From Pasteurellaceae bacterium Orientalotternb1 (GTDB taxonomy: Bacteria; Pseudomonadota; Gammaproteobacteria; Enterobacterales; Pasteurellaceae), in the NCBI GenBank assembly GCA_011455275.1, contig CP015028.1, positions 2,206,911-2,270,910 of the forward strand: a stretch of 64,000 nt of DNA, in the 5' to 3' direction. Each line of letters begins with the position of its first letter. Positions within the stretch are counted from its first letter, which is position 1. Made by a program: the position numbers and the translations under genes. Shown here piece by piece: positions 61,011 through 64,000 of this stretch. The notes under the pieces were generated by a model, which was not told the origin of the DNA, ran no database searches, and saw only the letters and a list, made by a program, of their open reading frames with translations.

Positions 61011-61039
61011 ATTTTATCCGTTTAGGTTTATACGGGCAA
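61011..61039 (-). promoter_or_regulatory. dcw operon promoter (Pmra)
   Basis: Minus-strand TTGCCC (61034-61039) and TAAAAT (61011-61016) are 17 bp apart. The predicted start is near 61004, about 95 bp before the mraZ ATG. Confidence 0.7.
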
Positions 61040-61120
61040 GCAGTTTGTTCATTTATGAACATTAGCAAGCGGTCAGTTCCGAACAATTTTTTACAAATCT
61101 AAAAAGAGTAGAAAAAGGAG

Positions 61121-61150
61121 AAAAAAGAAGTGCAAGCGAACGCTTGCACT
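61121..61150 (-). terminator. fadR terminator
   Basis: A perfect 10-bp stem AGTGCAAGCG / CGCTTGCACT with a 2-base loop (AA on the plus strand), followed by TTCTTTTTT on the minus strand. It isolates the dcw promoter from fadR. Confidence 0.88.
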
Positions 61151-61172
61151 AAACAGGAAAAGATTTATTGAT

Positions 61173-61895
61173 TTAAAACTGCAGGTTTTCAGGTAAGTTT
61201 TTCAACATTTCACTCCAAATTACCGTACTGCGTTGGCGATTCTCTGCCATACAATCTACCGCAATATGATAATTTTTTTGTTCACAAGCCGCTTTCAGTT
61301 GATGATAGAAATGGCGAGTAAGCTGACGAGAAGTTGCATCTGAAAAAAATAGAGAGGCAATTTGATGATAGAGATCTTTAAAGCTGTTCAAAATTAAACC
61401 ATAAATCGGCTTTTCTGCCACAAAAGTAAAACTGCGGTAAAGATTGTAATCGAACTCTGCATAAGCTTTCGCATTGTCTTCTAAATGCTCTAATTCCGCA
61501 AACAAACCCAATGATTTTGTAGCATCTAAACGAATGGCTTCAGGAATATAATATTCTCCCATTCGAGTACGAAGTGACACAACATTCGCAATAATCATAG
61601 GAATCGTTGAACGATCTAACTTAATCATTGTTTCGATAATATTAGGTCCTGCCGTTTCCCAGACATTATTAACACGGGTTGGTTTACCATGTTGAATATT
61701 TAGCCAACCATCACGAGCCAAACGCTGTAAGACTTCCCGCAACGTTGTACGAGTTACCCCGATAATATCCGCTAATTCGCGTTCAGCAGGCAAATCTGAT
61801 CCCGCAGGGAAATGGTTATTCCAAATGCTCTTGACAATGTATTCTTCCGCTAATGCCGCCGGACTTTGAGCTTTTAAAATCTCTGATTTTTCCAT
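61173..61895 (-). CDS. fadR: Fatty acid metabolism regulator FadR
   Basis: 240 aa. GntR-type winged helix at the N-terminus (FPAGSDLPAERELADIIGVTRTTLREVLQRLARDGWL) and a helical acyl-CoA-binding C-terminal domain. In E. coli it represses beta-oxidation and activates fabA and fabB. It is divergent from nhaB, as in many gamma-proteobacteria. Confidence 0.95.
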   Translation of the reverse strand: MEKSEILKAQSPAALAEEYIVKSIWNNHFPAGSDLPAERELADIIGVTRTTLREVLQRLARDGWLNIQHGKPTRVNNVWETAGPNIIETMIKLDRSTIPMIIANVVSLRTRMGEYYIPEAIRLDATKSLGLFAELEHLEDNAKAYAEFDYNLYRSFTFVAEKPIYGLILNSFKDLYHQIASLFFSDATSRQLTRHFYHQLKAACEQKNYHIAVDCMAENRQRSTVIWSEMLKNLPENLQF

Positions 61896-62066
61896 TTATG
61901 TTATTCCACTTAGGTGAAGCAAAGCTCCATACATTGTTACCAAAATGTGACTTAGTTATCAAAAATCAAATTTACTACACGAAAATTACGCTTTTCTATA
62001 TTATCGTTCAATCCAAAGTATATTACAATCTCACCATTTTTATCTTGTCTGAAAAAATCATAATCT

Positions 62067-63608
62067 ATGAAACATTCTGAAGCTTTCTTTAAAAATTTTC
62101 TAGGTCATACGCCAGAATGGTACAAAGTCGCAATTTTAGCTTTCTTAATCATTAATCCGTTGATCTATTTCTTTATTAGTCCGTTTGTTGCTGGTTGGGT
62201 GTTAGTCGCAGAGTTTATTTTTACCCTTGCGATGGCATTAAAATGCTACCCTCTTCAACCTGGTGGATTACTTGCGATTGAAGCTGTTGTGATTGGAATG
62301 ACAAGCCCTCACCACATCAAGCAAGAAATTATGGCAAACTTTGATGTTATTCTGCTTCTGATGTTTATGGTAGCAGGTATTTACTTTATGAAACAGTTGC
62401 TACTTTATCTCTTTACTAAACTCATTATCGCAATCCATTCCAAAAAAATTCTCTCTCTTGCATTTTGTCTTAGTGCTGCCTTTCTCTCTGCATTCCTTGA
62501 TGCGTTAACGGTTATTGCCGTCATTATCAGTGTTGGAGTTGGTTTTTATGGCGTATATCACAAAGTCGCATCGGGCAATAGTTTCGAAGATTCTACCGAT
62601 ATCACCAATGACGAAAAAATTGAGAATAACAAACAGATTTTGGAACAATTCCGTGGTTTTCTGCGTAGTTTGCTTATGCACGCTGGCGTTGGTAGTGCAT
62701 TAGGTGGCGTAATGACGATGGTTGGAGAACCGCAGAACTTAATCATTGCTGCCCAAGCAGAATGGGGCTTTGGCGAATTCTTCTTACGGGTTGCTCCAAT
62801 TAGTATTCCTGTTCTTATCTGTGGTATCACAACTTGCTACCTACTTGAAAAATATAAACTATTTGGTTATGGCGATCGCTTACCTCGTAAAGTTTGGATC
62901 GTCCTCGCTCAGTACAACATTCAAAAAGAAAAGAAAATGACTAAGCAGGATCGCTTAAAACTTGCAGTGCAAGCTGTGGCAGGTGTGTGGTTAATTATTG
63001 GTTTAGCGTTACATTTAGCTGACGTTGGGATTATCGGTTTAACCATCATCATTATTTGTACCGCCTTCTGCGGCATCACCGATGAACACGCTATCGGCAA
63101 AGCTTTCCAAGAATCCTTGCCATTTACCGCATTATTGGTCGTATTCTTCTCAGTGGTTGCCGTAATTATTGATTTAAAACTGTTTGAGCCAATTATTCGC
63201 TTCGTATTATCTGCGGAAAAAGAGTCACAACTTGCCCTGTTCTACATTTTCAACGGTTTACTCTCTGCCATTTCGGATAACGTCTTCGTCGGCACGGTTT
63301 ATATCAACGAAGCCAAAGAAGCCTTAACATCCGTTGCGATTGATCGTGATCAGTTCGATCTCATTGCTGTTGCGATCAATACGGGAACTAACTTACCATC
63401 GGTTGCCACACCAAATGGACAAGCCGCATTCTTGTTCTTACTGACATCATCATTTGCTCCATTGATTCGATTGTCTTATGGCAAAATGGTTTATATGGCA
63501 TTGCCTTACACCATCGTCTTATCCGTAGTTGGCTTTGTCACAATGGAATTCTTACTTACACCAATCACGCATCTATTACTCAATTGGGGCTGGATTATTC
63601 TCCGCTAA
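62067..63608 (+). CDS. nhaB: Na+/H+ antiporter NhaB
   Basis: 513 aa, about 12 helices (ArsB/NhaB superfamily). Characteristic segments are [41 protein letters not shown] and [20 protein letters not shown]. It exports Na+ in exchange for protons. dsbB follows after 9 bp, as in E. coli-like nhaB-dsbB pairs. Confidence 0.95.
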   Translation: MKHSEAFFKNFLGHTPEWYKVAILAFLIINPLIYFFISPFVAGWVLVAEFIFTLAMALKCYPLQPGGLLAIEAVVIGMTSPHHIKQEIMANFDVILLLMFMVAGIYFMKQLLLYLFTKLIIAIHSKKILSLAFCLSAAFLSAFLDALTVIAVIISVGVGFYGVYHKVASGNSFEDSTDITNDEKIENNKQILEQFRGFLRSLLMHAGVGSALGGVMTMVGEPQNLIIAAQAEWGFGEFFLRVAPISIPVLICGITTCYLLEKYKLFGYGDRLPRKVWIVLAQYNIQKEKKMTKQDRLKLAVQAVAGVWLIIGLALHLADVGIIGLTIIIICTAFCGITDEHAIGKAFQESLPFTALLVVFFSVVAVIIDLKLFEPIIRFVLSAEKESQLALFYIFNGLLSAISDNVFVGTVYINEAKEALTSVAIDRDQFDLIAVAINTGTNLPSVATPNGQAAFLFLLTSSFAPLIRLSYGKMVYMALPYTIVLSVVGFVTMEFLLTPITHLLLNWGWIILR

Positions 63609-63617
63609 GGATCACTA

Positions 63618-64000
63618 TGTTAAACTTTTTTAAAGCACTTTCTCTTAGTCGTGGAGCATGGTTATTGCTTGCGTTAAGTTGTGCTGTCTTAGAAGGAATT
63701 GCACTTTATTTCCAACATGGAATGGGGTTAAACCCTTGTGTGATGTGCATCTATGAACGCTTAGCTCTGTTTGCTATTCTCGTTTCAGGGCTAATAGGCT
63801 TACTTGCCCCCCGTTCTGCATTGGTACGTTGGATTGCCATTTTGATCGGTCTATTTGGAGCAATTAAAGGATTAAATTTAGCACTCAAACACACTGATTA
63901 CCAACTGCACCCAGCACCGTGGAATCAATGCTCCCCTTTTGTGGAATTTCCCGAAACCTTGCCGCTAAATAAATGGTTTCCAAACCTATTTGAAGCAACA
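63618..64000 (+). CDS. dsbB: Disulfide bond formation protein DsbB, 5' part
   Basis: About 127 codons are in the window; the 3' end is cut. AAGGA precedes the ATG. The N-terminal helix leads to CVMCIYER, the periplasmic CxxC that passes electrons to quinone, and a later QCSPF with the next conserved Cys. It reoxidises DsbA at the inner membrane. Confidence 0.93.

Overview
The window is chromosomal DNA from a member of the Pasteurellaceae of the Apl type, most likely Actinobacillus (A. pleuropneumoniae or a close relative such as Mannheimia). The DNA uptake signal ACAAGCGGT recurs many times in both orientations. The flp/tad pilus locus has the Actinobacillus/Aggregatibacter gene order. The rsx, dcw, fbpABC and fadR-nhaB-dsbB genes all look like Pasteurellaceae versions. 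Species assignment is inference.

Layout. 1-121: the first 40 codons of a Cas3 on the minus strand, so a type I CRISPR-Cas operon begins at the left edge. 330-11825: a complete 14-gene flp-tad operon on the minus strand (flp1, flp2, tadV, rcpCAB, tadZABCDEFG). It is AT-rich and contains none of the uptake signals that are frequent elsewhere. 12309-24594: housekeeping and accessory genes (grxA, typA, a RhuM gene bounded by 42-bp direct repeats, recR, uraA, sprT, an RNase T2, cysK, a YeiH-like protein, an outer-membrane barrel protein, rnr). 24818-30228: argH and the ferric-iron transporter fbpABC. 30461-37800: the rsx electron-transport operon with a UPF0126 membrane gene inserted and rsxB frameshifted, followed by an lpxM-type acyltransferase. 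37940-42185: tRNA-Asp, dnaQ, hslO, hslR, rho and the remnant of a cytochrome c peroxidase. 42259-60908: the whole dcw (division and cell wall) cluster on the minus strand, from mraZ to ftsZ and lpxC, with ftsA frameshifted. 61173-64000: fadR, nhaB and the 5' part of dsbB.

How the genes work together. The tad locus encodes the prepilins, prepilin peptidase, secretin, ATPase and platform proteins of an adhesive Flp pilus. FbpABC imports Fe3+, and the Rsx complex couples electron flow to the membrane. The dcw cluster makes lipid-linked peptidoglycan precursor and the divisome; LpxC and LpxM act in lipid A synthesis.

Most unusual points. (1) A family of composite repeats joins an uptake signal to a GTAGGGTGGGTC-type palindrome. 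Copies lie between dcw genes, beside hslO and hslR, and in frame inside rsxC, where they have become repeated protein sequence. (2) Both rsxB and the essential ftsA lose their frame at a five-G tract where six G are expected. (3) The rhuM gene sits between exact 42-bp repeats. (4) A 432-bp structured insertion separates murE from murF. (5) The tad locus is an uptake-signal desert with a large symmetrical AT-rich element upstream of flp1. No wholly new multi-gene system was found; the repeat family and its spread into coding sequence is the best candidate for new biology.
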